Assembly: GCA_018665815.1 (NCBI GenBank)
Contig: JABJBP010000114.1
Coordinates: 1 to 40,296 of the forward strand
Direction: 5' to 3'
DNA from: Rhodospirillaceae bacterium
Lineage (GTDB): Bacteria > Pseudomonadota > Alphaproteobacteria > Rhodospirillales > Casp-alpha2
Length of the DNA: 40,296 nucleotides
In this document: piece after piece, positions 7,817 to 16,046 of the stretch
Layout: every line of letters starts with the position of its first letter
Position numbering within the stretch: the first letter of the stretch is position 1
The notes under the pieces: generated by a model
Told to the model about the DNA's origin: nothing
Database searches by the model: none
What the model saw: only the letters and a program-made list of their open reading frames with translations
Position numbers and translations under genes: made by a program

Positions 7817-8785
7817 ATGAGATCGAGTTTCCGCCCAACTTTACTAATGATTGGTTGCGATTACCCGATAACAAAATTACTGAAGTTTTTGTTGTGGCTC
7901 TGTTGCGCGTTAACAACAATTGGCATTTTAAATACTGCAGTTGCGATTGAATTTCGATGTGATGAGCTAATTGAAAATGATCAATGGCGGATCTTTTATG
8001 ACCCCAAGCATACCATCGGGGGAAATCTGGCACAGATGTATGAAGAAAAATGCGTTGCTGACCAGACGGATAATAGCAAGTCAGAGGGTTTAGAGTTATT
8101 TAATCGCGCAACTTTGTATTGGCTGACTGGAAACCGAAAAGCTGCGGCGGAATTTTTGGCTAAGGGGTCGAGTCTGGATGACAAGTATTCGCGCCTTACT
8201 CTCCTAATGATGAAATACAAGTCCAAATTGTCATCCAGTGAAAGAAAGGATGTCGAGGCACAACTGGGGCAACTTGCGGCAACTGAATTCTTTCCAGCGA
8301 AGCTCGAGTTAGCAAAGATTTTCGTTAATCGGCTAGAAAATTTGACTGAATCCAAAGGTGTGTTGGAAAACGGGGTCGAAAAAGGATATCCGGACGCCGC
8401 CTATTATCTCGGATCAATGTACTACAAAGGGTTTGGCGTCGATAAAGATATTAACAAGGCGATCGAGTACTACAAGATTTTGTTAAATCGAAATAGTCCT
8501 CGGTATTTTACATTCTTAAGTTCACTTTATTTAACAAACCCACAGATAAAAGATCGTTCTATAGCACTAAAATATATGGAAAAAGCTGCGCTCCTTGGTT
8601 CTGTTCAGAGCCGATTACAAATGGGCTTAGAGCTCTTAACTCAAATTGATGGGCTCCCTAATCGAAACGCAGTGTTTCGAGTATTTTGCGATGAAAGGGT
8701 AGTTGATTGGACCATGAACAATTTTGAGCAAATGTTTAGGTGGAAGATCGGTTGCGACCCCAAACACTTGTCTCGAATTCGTTGA
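7817..8785 (+). CDS. AT-rich Sel1/TPR-like repeat protein, probably secreted
   Basis: A 322-aa protein with an N-terminal hydrophobic signal (LLKFLLWLCCALTTIGIL, about residues 22-40) followed by helical repeats. YPDAAYYLGSMYYKGFGVDKDINKAIEYYK is split here as a clear Sel1 unit: AAYYLGSMYYKGFGV then DINKAIEYYKILL; weaker units flank it. Sel1 repeats scaffold protein contacts, often in the periplasm. Start 7817 is the first ATG after the small upstream gene; 7847 is an alternative closer to the signal core. Base composition and codon use (TTT, AAA, TTA, ATA) differ sharply from every neighbour, pointing to recent transfer. No neighbouring gene indicates a partner. Confidence 0.7.
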   Translation: MRSSFRPTLLMIGCDYPITKLLKFLLWLCCALTTIGILNTAVAIEFRCDELIENDQWRIFYDPKHTIGGNLAQMYEEKCVADQTDNSKSEGLELFNRATLYWLTGNRKAAAEFLAKGSSLDDKYSRLTLLMMKYKSKLSSSERKDVEAQLGQLAATEFFPAKLELAKIFVNRLENLTESKGVLENGVEKGYPDAAYYLGSMYYKGFGVDKDINKAIEYYKILLNRNSPRYFTFLSSLYLTNPQIKDRSIALKYMEKAALLGSVQSRLQMGLELLTQIDGLPNRNAVFRVFCDERVVDWTMNNFEQMFRWKIGCDPKHLSRIR

Positions 8786-9298
8786 GATAGTTGAGATAAG
8801 TTAAGGCAGGACGACGGAGGTCAGGTCTTGAATTGTGAATGATCAGTTTCCTTTCTCCCATGCCTTGATAATCCCGCAATACAGCCTGGAGTGTTGGCAG
8901 GCTTGGACGTTGATCGAACCGCCGACGTTTCGGGGATAATGAAATAACCCTGTAACAAAGGTTGTTTTTCCTATTTTTTATACTTATATGCTCCTCATGC
9001 TGCCCGCCTCAAAGCGGGGAAGCACGTTATTTGACATTGTGAATAGGACTTCGTTCGGTCGTTGTTTGCGGACGGAGGCCCGCCGGAACCGATGGTGACG
9101 ACGTTGGGTTTGGCGGTTTGAAAGACGCTTTTGCGGGTGATGCGGCGGTTGGCGGCTGTGCGTATTCGTTATGCAACGGGGTGAAATTGGCTTTGTTCCG
9201 TCATTTTTTTATCAAGCGGCGGAAATCATTGGCCTTCTCACCCCCAAACTTTTCGGGGCTTAGGCCGCTTCCACTTGGTTCCGGTCGGACCTAGCTGC
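8786..9298. other. gene-poor accessory stretch with degenerate, repeat-like sequence
   Basis: No complete gene is supported in these 513 bases. On the minus strand two open pieces look coding but lack start codons: 58 codons ending at 8995 (TAKPNVVTIGSGGPPSANND within it) bounded upstream by a stop at 9169-9171, and about 29 codons ending near 9208 (SPEKFGGEKANDFRRLIKK at its end). A hairpin (CCCGC 9003-9007 with GCGGG 9014-9018, flanked by TGCT/AGCA) sits at the end of the first. This may be a mobile repeat or gene debris. The left part (8940-8990) is AT-rich. Confidence 0.4.
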
Positions 9299-10153
9299 CT
9301 ACTCGCCCCCCGCCCGCTCCCGCTTCTCAAACATCTCATCATCAATAAGCTCGCGGGAATCGTGGGCCATGTTGAGGGTTTCACCGCCGTCGACGTACCA
9401 TTCTTCACCGGTGATGAAATCGCCGAGGGCTGAGGCCAGAAAGATAATGGTGTTGGCGACGTCATGGGGCGCGCCCATGCGATCCAGGAGATTACGCTTT
9501 TGCGCCGTCCAGCGTTCCGGCGGGATTGGGTATTGGGCCATGGCATCAACTTTAATCGTGCCGGGCGCGACGGCATTTAAAAGGATCCCATATTCGGCCC
9601 ATTCGGCGGCCAATGATTTCATCAAGGCCGAAACGCCACCCCGAGCAGATGCCGTGTGCGCGAATCCCCGAAAGCCCGAGCGGTGCGTGGCGGTCACGAA
9701 AATGACCTTGCCGCCGTTTTCAAACATGAACGCATCGGCGGCGGCCTTCGTCACCTGCCATGAGCCGATCAGGTTGTTGCGGATGACGGCGGCGAAGCCC
9801 TTGTTGGTGAGGTCCTTGGCGGCCGAGACGAACTGCCCGCCGGCATTGTTGACCAGGATATCCAACTGCCCGTAATGCTTTTTGATGGCCGCCATGGCGG
9901 CGTCGATCTGATCTTCTTCGCGGGTATCACCTTGGATACAAAGCGCTTCAGCGCCGAGGCTAGTGATCACATCAGCGCAGTCTTCCAAAACTTCCGTGCG
10001 CCGGCCCATGAGCACCAGTTTGGCGCCGGTCCGGGCCAAACCAATGGCAGTGGCCCGGCCCATGCCGGTACCGCCGCCGGTGACCAACGCGACTTTCCCC
10101 GCGTTTAGATCGGCGGCGTACGGTGACGGGAGGTCGTCCCCGGCTTCAGCCAT
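9299..10153 (-). CDS. SDR family protein, 2,4-dienoyl-CoA reductase-like, lacking the catalytic Tyr/Lys
   Basis: A 284-aa Rossmann-fold protein with a good nucleotide site (TGGGTGMG, 25-32) and NNAG (102-105). Overall pattern (NNAGGQF, LAAEWAEYGI, VDGGETL) resembles the 2,4-dienoyl-CoA reductase branch. The usual YxxxK is T167-A-S-A-R171: Tyr is Thr, as in dienoyl-CoA reductases, but Lys is Arg, and the alternative Tyr of that branch is also absent (TATHRSGF). Activity is therefore uncertain. It begins 24 bases after the ADH stop on the same strand, so they probably form an operon. Confidence 0.85.
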   Translation of the reverse strand: MAEAGDDLPSPYAADLNAGKVALVTGGGTGMGRATAIGLARTGAKLVLMGRRTEVLEDCADVITSLGAEALCIQGDTREEDQIDAAMAAIKKHYGQLDILVNNAGGQFVSAAKDLTNKGFAAVIRNNLIGSWQVTKAAADAFMFENGGKVIFVTATHRSGFRGFAHTASARGGVSALMKSLAAEWAEYGILLNAVAPGTIKVDAMAQYPIPPERWTAQKRNLLDRMGAPHDVANTIIFLASALGDFITGEEWYVDGGETLNMAHDSRELIDDEMFEKRERAGGE

Positions 10154-10177
10154 GCCTTAAACGCCTTCAGCCATGGG

Positions 10178-11287
10178 TTAAAACTCGACGACGGAGCGGA
10201 TGCTTTCGCCGGCGTGCATCAGATCGATGGCGGTGTTGATATCATCCAAGGGCATCTTATGGGTGATCAAGGGATCGATCTGAATTTTGCCTTCCATGTA
10301 CCAATCGACGATCTTCGGCACATCGGTACGGCCCTTGGCGCCGCCAAAGGCCGTGCCGCGCCAGACCCGGCCGGTAACCAGTTGGAAGGGCCGCGTGGAG
10401 ATTTCCTGGCCGGCGCCGGCGACGCCGATGATGGTACTTTCGCCCCAACCCTTGTGGCAGCATTCCAAGGCATCGCGCATAACGTTGACGTTGCCGATGC
10501 ACTCAAAACTATGATCCGCACCGCCGTTGGTGATGTCCACCAGGTACGGCACCAGATCGCCTTCGACCTCGCTGGGGTTGACGAAATGCGTCATGCCAAA
10601 CTGCTCGGCCATCTCCTTGCGACCATTATTAAGATCAACGCCGACAATCATGTTGGCGCCAACCAATTGGGCGCCTTGCACGACATTGAGCCCAATGCCG
10701 CCAAGCCCGAAGACGATGACATTGTCGCCGGGCTGCACCTTGGCCGTATTGATAACCGCGCCGATGCCGGTGGTGACACCGCAGCCGATGTAGCAAATCT
10801 TATCGAACGGCGCGTCCTCGCGAACCTTCGCCAGGGCGATTTCCGGGACCACGGTGAAATTCGAAAAGGTCGACGTGCCCATGTAGTGGTACAGCATGTC
10901 CTTGCCCATGCGGAAACGCGAGGTCCCGTCGGGCATGACGCCCCGGCCTTGGGTTTCGCGGATCGCCTGACACAAATTGGTGCGCCCCGACGTGCAATAA
11001 TCGCATTCGCGGCATTCCGGCGTATAGAGCGGGATCACGTGATCGCCTGTCTTCAGCGACGTCACCCCGGCGCCCACATCGACGACGATGCCCGCACCTT
11101 CATGGCCCAAAATGGCCGGAAACGCGCCTTCCGGATCGGCGCCCGATAGGGTGAATTCGTCGGTGTGGCAGATGCCCGTGGCTTTGATCTCGACCAGGAC
11201 TTCACCGGCCTTCGGGCCGTCCAGTTCGACGGTGTGAATTTCCATTGGCTTGCCGGCTTCAACGGCGACAGCGGCGCGGGTTTCCAT
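10178..11287 (-). CDS. adhC: S-(hydroxymethyl)glutathione dehydrogenase / class III alcohol dehydrogenase
   Basis: A 369-aa zinc medium-chain dehydrogenase that oxidises the formaldehyde-glutathione adduct and also reduces S-nitrosoglutathione. Catalytic zinc ligands C40 (GICHTDEF) and H62 (LGHEGAG) with a later Cys, and the four structural cysteines C92, C95, C98 and C106, are all present; GLGGIG forms the NAD site. Length and sequence match the family closely. GGGAGG precedes the ATG. It lies upstream of the SDR gene in an operon and divergent from the RpiR regulator. Formaldehyde could come from demethylation by the DMGDH-like enzyme at 20585, a link by inference. Confidence 0.93.
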   Translation of the reverse strand: METRAAVAVEAGKPMEIHTVELDGPKAGEVLVEIKATGICHTDEFTLSGADPEGAFPAILGHEGAGIVVDVGAGVTSLKTGDHVIPLYTPECRECDYCTSGRTNLCQAIRETQGRGVMPDGTSRFRMGKDMLYHYMGTSTFSNFTVVPEIALAKVREDAPFDKICYIGCGVTTGIGAVINTAKVQPGDNVIVFGLGGIGLNVVQGAQLVGANMIVGVDLNNGRKEMAEQFGMTHFVNPSEVEGDLVPYLVDITNGGADHSFECIGNVNVMRDALECCHKGWGESTIIGVAGAGQEISTRPFQLVTGRVWRGTAFGGAKGRTDVPKIVDWYMEGKIQIDPLITHKMPLDDINTAIDLMHAGESIRSVVEF

Positions 11288-11385
11288 GATGACCTCCCAA
11301 ATATTTCGAATTTCTTATTCGTCAAACTATGCCGTCACTCGGCCCATCGCGCAACGGTCCGTGGCGTATAGGGCGGTCATGAAAA

Positions 11386-11427
11386 TTGAGCCATTTGTGT
11401 TATATCAATTTAATTTGGTACCATTTG
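11386..11427 (+). promoter_or_regulatory. RpiR promoter with CCATTTG half-sites
   Basis: A possible -35 TTGAGC (11386-11391) and -10 TTTAAT (11409-11414) are 17 bases apart. CCATTTGTG (from 11391) lies between them and CCATTTGAT (from 11421) lies just downstream. The same CATTTG element recurs in the ABC-operon promoter at 13193-13257, so this may be the autoregulatory site of the RpiR protein. Confidence 0.45.
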
Positions 11428-11449
11428 ATCCATAGACAACGGAGAACGA

Positions 11450-12322
11450 ATGCGCGACGTCATTGCCCGGCTGACGGACGACTACCCGAACCTGAGCCCG
11501 CAGCTGCGGCAGGCGGCGCGCTTTGTCTTGGATCAGCCGACCGAAATCGCGATCAATTCCATGCGCAAGGTAGCCGCCGCCGCCGAGGTCGCGCCGAGCA
11601 CCATGCTACGCCTCGCCAAAGCCTTGGACTACCCGACCTATGAGGCGTTCAGAAAACCGTTTCGAGAGTCCTTGCGCGGCCGGACCGAAGGCTTCGGCGA
11701 TCGCGCGCGCTGGCTGCAGGAAATGGCCGAGGGCGACGATGCGGGCCAAGTCATGGGCCGCATGGCGGAAGCCGCCTTGGCGAATGTCGAAGCCGTGTTC
11801 CACGATAACGACCCGGCCGAGTTCGCCCGCGCCGCGACCATCATCCGCGATGCCCGACGAGTTTACGTCAACGGTGGCGCCGGCGCCTTCACGTTGGCTG
11901 GATATTTTCATTACCTTGCCCGCATGGCGTTGCCGCGCATGCGCCTGCCGGCCGGGCAAGCCGGCTCGTTGATCGACGACCTTGTCGATATTGAACCCGA
12001 TGACGTGATCCTGGCGACCTCGGTTGCACCCTATATGAGTGCGACCGTCCGTGCCGCCGACTTTGCCCGCGACAGGGGCGCGAAAATTATTGCCATTGTC
12101 GATAGCCGCGCCGCGCCGTTTGCCACGGGCGCAACCGCGATCCTGACAACCCCGACGGAAAGCCCCCAATTCTTCCCGTCCTATATCGGAGTCATGGCGG
12201 TCATGGAAACGTTGTTGGCCTGCATTGTATCGGGAGGTGACGACGCGACGGTGCGCAAGATCGCCGAGATCGACCGCGTGCGCCGCGACAGCGGAATTTA
12301 TTGGGACGAAACGGAGAATTAA
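11450..12322 (+). CDS. MurR/RpiR family transcriptional regulator
   Basis: A 290-aa regulator: N-terminal HTH_6 domain (about 1-77; SMRKVAAAAEVAPSTMLRLAKAL) and a C-terminal SIS domain (about 120-260; RVYVNGGAGAFTLAGYF and ILATSVAPYM). SIS domains usually bind phosphosugars, but RpiR proteins in Alphaproteobacteria also control amino-acid or compatible-solute genes. GGAGAACG is the binding site ahead of the ATG. It sits beside the Asp/Glu racemase and the amino-acid ABC operon and shares promoter repeats with the latter, so it is their likely regulator. Confidence 0.9.
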   Translation: MRDVIARLTDDYPNLSPQLRQAARFVLDQPTEIAINSMRKVAAAAEVAPSTMLRLAKALDYPTYEAFRKPFRESLRGRTEGFGDRARWLQEMAEGDDAGQVMGRMAEAALANVEAVFHDNDPAEFARAATIIRDARRVYVNGGAGAFTLAGYFHYLARMALPRMRLPAGQAGSLIDDLVDIEPDDVILATSVAPYMSATVRAADFARDRGAKIIAIVDSRAAPFATGATAILTTPTESPQFFPSYIGVMAVMETLLACIVSGGDDATVRKIAEIDRVRRDSGIYWDETEN

Positions 12323-12344
12323 GCCAGCGCGAACGATCGCCGGA

Positions 12345-13061
12345 CTAAGCCGTTTTCAGAGCATCCGCCTTGTCCACCATGGCCCAATCGACACAAGCCC
12401 GCGCCAGAGCATCGGTGGCATCGACACAGTCATCACGCATCTCATCAGCGGCGGCCAGACCCGGCGGCACTTCCGTGCAGCCCAGGATAATCCGCTCGGC
12501 CCCCTTGGCGCGAAGCGCGTCCGCGGCCTTCGCCAACAGGTCTCCGCCGGCCGCGACGTCACCGGCTTTCACCGCGTTGATGCCGCCCATGACCAAAGCG
12601 TTCTGATCTGCATCGTCCGGCACCACCGCAGCCATACCGGCGGCGGTCAGGCGATCGGCATAGATACCGGCGCTTATTGTCCCGGCGGTCGCCAGAATAC
12701 CGACATGGGCGACGCCCTCATCCAGCGTTTGGATCGCCATGTCGGCGATATGGAAGATCGGCAACTCAGTTTCCGCCTGCATCTCGTCATACCAATAGTG
12801 CGCGGTGTTGCATGCAATGGCGATGCTCTCCGCGCCGCCGCGCTCAAGCCGCCGAATGCCGTCCAGCATGGCCGGCAGCGGCGACGGGCCGTCGCCTTCA
12901 ATTGCCGCTGTGCGGTCGGGAACCTGAGGAACGGACGCGGCGACCATCGGCACATGGTCCTGGTCACGGCTGGCCGGCGTCGCGCTGATGACCTTGTCCA
13001 TGAAATCAACCGTCGCCAGAGGCCCCATGCCGCCGAGTACGCCAAGAATGCGTGGCATCAT
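12345..13061 (-). CDS. aspartate/glutamate racemase family protein
   Basis: A 238-aa cofactor-independent racemase. Both catalytic cysteines are present in their usual settings: C84 in IACNTAHYW and C195 in LGCTEVPPGL; the N-terminus LGVLGGMGPLAT is typical of aspartate racemase-type members. It interconverts L and D forms of an acidic amino acid or a related compound. Start 13061 is favoured over 13088 because AAGGAT lies just ahead of it and the conserved sequence begins at once. It is divergent from the ABC operon, sharing a 349-base control region, which suggests that the transported solute is its substrate. Confidence 0.88.
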   Translation of the reverse strand: MMPRILGVLGGMGPLATVDFMDKVISATPASRDQDHVPMVAASVPQVPDRTAAIEGDGPSPLPAMLDGIRRLERGGAESIAIACNTAHYWYDEMQAETELPIFHIADMAIQTLDEGVAHVGILATAGTISAGIYADRLTAAGMAAVVPDDADQNALVMGGINAVKAGDVAAGGDLLAKAADALRAKGAERIILGCTEVPPGLAAADEMRDDCVDATDALARACVDWAMVDKADALKTA

Positions 13062-13410
13062 CTTGATCCTTCGTTGCTGATCACTCATTGCCGATCGTTC
13101 GTGGTGACGCGGCGATGATAAGTCGAATGCCTGATTGATGCCAATAAAGTTCCCAGGGATGTTCCGGGCGATGTTCCGGGCTCATTTTGGAACAAATGAT
13201 TCATTTTATGAACCATTTGAAACATATGCGTTGAATAATGATTCATTTGTGCTATGGTCGCGGCGAGAAATGGTGGCCAAATACCGGCCCGAACGAAGCG
13301 GCAGAATCGTTTTCTTGACAGGGAGCTCGATTATCCGCTGTGATTCAATGGAACTTGGCCCAACGGGCCTGCCCTTCGGGGTTGAGAAATTTAATCAGGG
13401 AGTAAACTCA
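13062..13410. promoter_or_regulatory. control region of the ABC operon with palindromic CATTTG repeats
   Basis: This AT-rich region holds a near-perfect inverted repeat at 13193-13219 (CAAATGATTCAT / ATGAACCATTTG, 11 of 12 pairing, 3-base centre) and a further copy ATGATTCATTTGTG at 13238-13251. The last copy overlaps a plausible promoter, TTGAAT (13231-13236) and TATGGT (13253-13258), 16 bases apart. GATGTTCCGGG is repeated in tandem at 13158-13168 and 13170-13180. The repeats match elements before the RpiR gene. The remainder (13260-13390) shows no convincing gene. Confidence 0.55.
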
Positions 13411-14253
13411 ATGTTCAAGACACTGACACGTGCCGCGGTTTCCGCGGCGGTTCTGGCGGGCGTCGGCCTTGCCGCAGCACCGGCGGATGCCGGTAACGAT
13501 CGTTTTATGAAAGTCATGTCACGCGGCGAATTGGTCGTCGGCGTGAAGGCTGACTAAAAGCCCTGGGGCTTCCGTGATTCATCCGGCGCCCTCGTCGGCA
13601 TGGAAATTGACATGGCAAAAGACGTCGCCAAGGCCTTGGGCGTAAAACTCAAGCTGGTCCCGGTGCAGTCATCCAACCGGATGCAGTTCCTTCAACAGGG
13701 CAGAATCGATCTGATGATCGCGACCATGTCGGACCGCACCGACCGCCGCAAAATCGTCGGCATCGTCGAGCCCAACTACTACACGTCGGGCACCAATCTG
13801 CTGGCCAAAAAAGGCGTCGTCACCAAGTGGACCGACCTCAAAGGTAAGCCGACATGCGGCAAGCAGGGCGCGTTTTACAACAAGGTCGTCTCCAAGCGCT
13901 ACGGCGCCAAGATCGTCGCCTTCGTCAACAACGCAGAAGCCAAGCAGGCGCTGCGTGACGGCAAGTGTGTCGGTTGGGTCTATGACTACTCGTCCATCGG
14001 TTCCGATTTGGCTTCCGGTCAATGGCCTGGGTTCGAGATGCCGCTGAACTCCGAAGATGACAATCCGTGGGGCCTCGCGGTTCCGGTTGAAGAAATCGAT
14101 GGCGTCTGGGGCAACTTCATGGCCGGTATGCAATACCGCTGGCTGACCTCCGGTCGCTTGACTGAGCTGGAAAAGAAGTGGGGCATCCAACCCACTGCGT
14201 TCCTCAAGATGCAGGCTGAAAAACTGACGCCGGCGCGCAAGCATTTGAAATAA
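13411..14253 (+). pseudogene. amino-acid ABC transporter binding protein interrupted by TAA
   Basis: A 280-codon periplasmic binding protein of the SBP_bac_3 family, with a signal peptide (residues 1-27, ending PADA) and normal fold features through to LTPARKHLK. GGGAG precedes the ATG. Codon 49 is TAA (13555-13557) in GVKAD-stop-KPWGF, where relatives have Tyr (KADYKPWGF), so one base change from TAC or TAT explains it. The frame is otherwise intact on both sides, so the change is recent, a sequence error, or read through. Restarting at 13600 would lose the signal peptide. It heads a complete operon of two permeases and an ATPase. Confidence 0.85.
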
Positions 14254-14270
14254 GCCGCGTTTGAATACCA

Positions 14271-14299
14271 GGGCGGACCCAACCGGGTCCGCCCTTTCT
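14271..14299 (+). terminator. hairpin between binding-protein and permease genes
   Basis: GGGCGGACCC, loop AACC and GGGTCCGCCC form a perfect 10-bp stem followed by TTTCT. In ABC operons such a hairpin usually stabilises or partly ends the transcript so that the binding protein is made in excess over the permeases. It lies 17 bases after the binding-protein stop and 63 bases before the first permease. Confidence 0.75.
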
Positions 14300-14361
14300 C
14301 GCCCCGCCAAAAATAAAATCAATCGGGGTGAAGTTTTCGGGAGGCAGACAGGGGAAGCGCC

Positions 14362-15105
14362 GTGCTTGATATCATCGGACCGTTTTTCAAGAATCTCTAC
14401 GACACCACCGGCTGGAACTTCATCATGTTCTACGAACAGTATGAATATGACCGGTTTGTCGACGCTATGTGGGTATCCGTTAAGTTGATTGTCGCATGCC
14501 TAATCTTCAGCCTGATCGTCGGTTTCATCGGCGCTTGGGGGCAAGGCGCGAAATCAAAGATACTGAGACTCAGTATTGCCGGATACATACAGTTTTTTCG
14601 TAATACGCCACCATTCATTCAATTGCTGGTCTTCTATTTCGTTATCGGCACGCTAACACCGCAAGTCGATATGGGGGGCTACAACGAAGCCATTATCGGC
14701 AGCTTCGGCTGGGCGGTAATCGGCATGGGTTTCTTTGCCGGCGCCTTCAACACCGAGATCTTCCGGTCCGGCATTGAAGCGGTACCGACCTCGACGGTTG
14801 AAGCCGCCGAGGCGCTCGGCTATTCGCGCATGAAATCCTATATTTACATCATCTTCCCGCTGGCCTTCCGAGTCTGCCTGCCGGCACTCAACAATAATCT
14901 CGTGAATTTGTTGAAAACCACGACGCTGGCCTATGGCATTGCCGTGCCGGAGATGATGTACACGGCCAACCAAATCTGGTCCGACAACGTCAACGTTCCG
15001 GAGATGATGATCGTGCTCTTTATCTACTACATCGGACTTGTCGGCATCTTGGTCTGGGGCATGCACAGGTGGGAACAAAAAATGCGCGTTCCGGGGTACG
15101 GCTGA
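14362..15105 (+). CDS. amino-acid ABC transporter permease (HisM/GlnP type)
   Basis: A 247-aa inner-membrane permease of the polar amino-acid class with about five to six membrane segments. The EAA loop that docks the ATPase is visible (EAAEALGYSRMKSYIYIIFP, about residues 155-175), as is the family mark QFFRNTPPFIQLL. The start is GTG with GGGGAAGC upstream. Its stop overlaps the next gene's start (TGATG), so the two permeases are co-translated as a heterodimer. The residues after FYEQYEYDRF suggest the glutamate/glutamine/aspartate-type subgroup, but the solute is not certain. Confidence 0.9.
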   Translation: MLDIIGPFFKNLYDTTGWNFIMFYEQYEYDRFVDAMWVSVKLIVACLIFSLIVGFIGAWGQGAKSKILRLSIAGYIQFFRNTPPFIQLLVFYFVIGTLTPQVDMGGYNEAIIGSFGWAVIGMGFFAGAFNTEIFRSGIEAVPTSTVEAAEALGYSRMKSYIYIIFPLAFRVCLPALNNNLVNLLKTTTLAYGIAVPEMMYTANQIWSDNVNVPEMMIVLFIYYIGLVGILVWGMHRWEQKMRVPGYG

Positions 15106-16034
15106 TGTTGGGCTTTAAAACACTCACAGCTCCCGGTGTCCGTAGCGATCACGCGCGGCCTCAGGACAACACCGGGACCGATATGCCCGTCCTCCTGCCC
15201 TTCCGGGCCAAGCACAACAAGGATGGATTTTTCGTCCATCACGACGGCCGCTTGTTCGTCGATATGAAGTTACGCCACGGCCTGATGATCTTCGCCGTCT
15301 TCGCGCTTTGGGGCGGGGCGGCCGAAGCCGCTGCCAAGGTCGGCGGCTTGGCCTGGGCCATGGCGAGTTTGTGGGAATGGACGCCGTTCATCCTCAAAGG
15401 GTTTTCCCTGAACATCCTAATCAGTGTCCTCGCCATGCTTATCGGCACCATCGCCGGCGCGGCGTTGGGGCTCATGCAAGTTTCGTTATTGGCGCCGGTC
15501 CGGGGCTCATCATGGATTGTCACTCAGTTCTTCAGAAACTCGCCTTGGCTGGTATTGCTGTTCTGCGTGATGCTGCTGTTTCCGTTTGAGATTGATCTGG
15601 GCTTCGTGGTCATCCCAATCCCCGATTGGATGAAAGCGGTGATCGGCTTCTCACTACCGATCATGGCGAATATCTCTGAGGTCGTCCGTGGTGCGGTGAT
15701 TTCATTGCCATCCGGTCAATGGGAATCAGCCGAGAGCTTAGCCTTCTCGCGGCGCCAAACCATGTGGATGATCATCTTGCCGCAATGCATCAAGCGGATG
15801 GTCCCGCCGTGGATCAACTGGTATTGCATTTTAACCATGGCGACGCCGCTGTGTTCGATCATGGGCGTGGAAGAATCGGTCGGCCACACCGTCCAGGCGA
15901 TGAATGCCTTGGGCGACCGGCCCGAACTACTGGCGCCGTTCTATTTCTTCCTGCTCTTCATTCACTTCATTTTCACCTATCCCATCGCGCGCTTCTCGAT
16001 CTCGCTCGAGAAGAAGTTCGCGGTTAAGATATAG
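15105..16034 (+). CDS. amino-acid ABC transporter permease, second subunit
   Basis: A 309-aa permease with a longer N-terminal part than its partner: about 50 soluble residues, a first membrane segment (LMIFAVFALWGGAAEAAA) and then the standard core. FFRNSPWLVLLF and the EAA-type loop (ESAESLAFSRRQTMWMIILPQ) identify it. The start at 15105 shares one base with the stop of the first permease; the frame extends 12 codons earlier into that gene, which is unlikely to be used. GGGGAGA before the next gene keeps the ATPase in the operon. Confidence 0.9.
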   Translation: MLGFKTLTAPGVRSDHARPQDNTGTDMPVLLPFRAKHNKDGFFVHHDGRLFVDMKLRHGLMIFAVFALWGGAAEAAAKVGGLAWAMASLWEWTPFILKGFSLNILISVLAMLIGTIAGAALGLMQVSLLAPVRGSSWIVTQFFRNSPWLVLLFCVMLLFPFEIDLGFVVIPIPDWMKAVIGFSLPIMANISEVVRGAVISLPSGQWESAESLAFSRRQTMWMIILPQCIKRMVPPWINWYCILTMATPLCSIMGVEESVGHTVQAMNALGDRPELLAPFYFFLLFIHFIFTYPIARFSISLEKKFAVKI

Positions 16035-16046
16035 GGGAGACATACA

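Noticed and set aside
12225-13118. 297-codon plus-strand frame across the racemase
   Set aside because: Shadow of the racemase, which carries both catalytic cysteines on the minus strand.
13135-13410. Upstream extension of the binding-protein frame
   Set aside because: It crosses the operator and promoter; the signal peptide and ribosome site fix the start at 13411.
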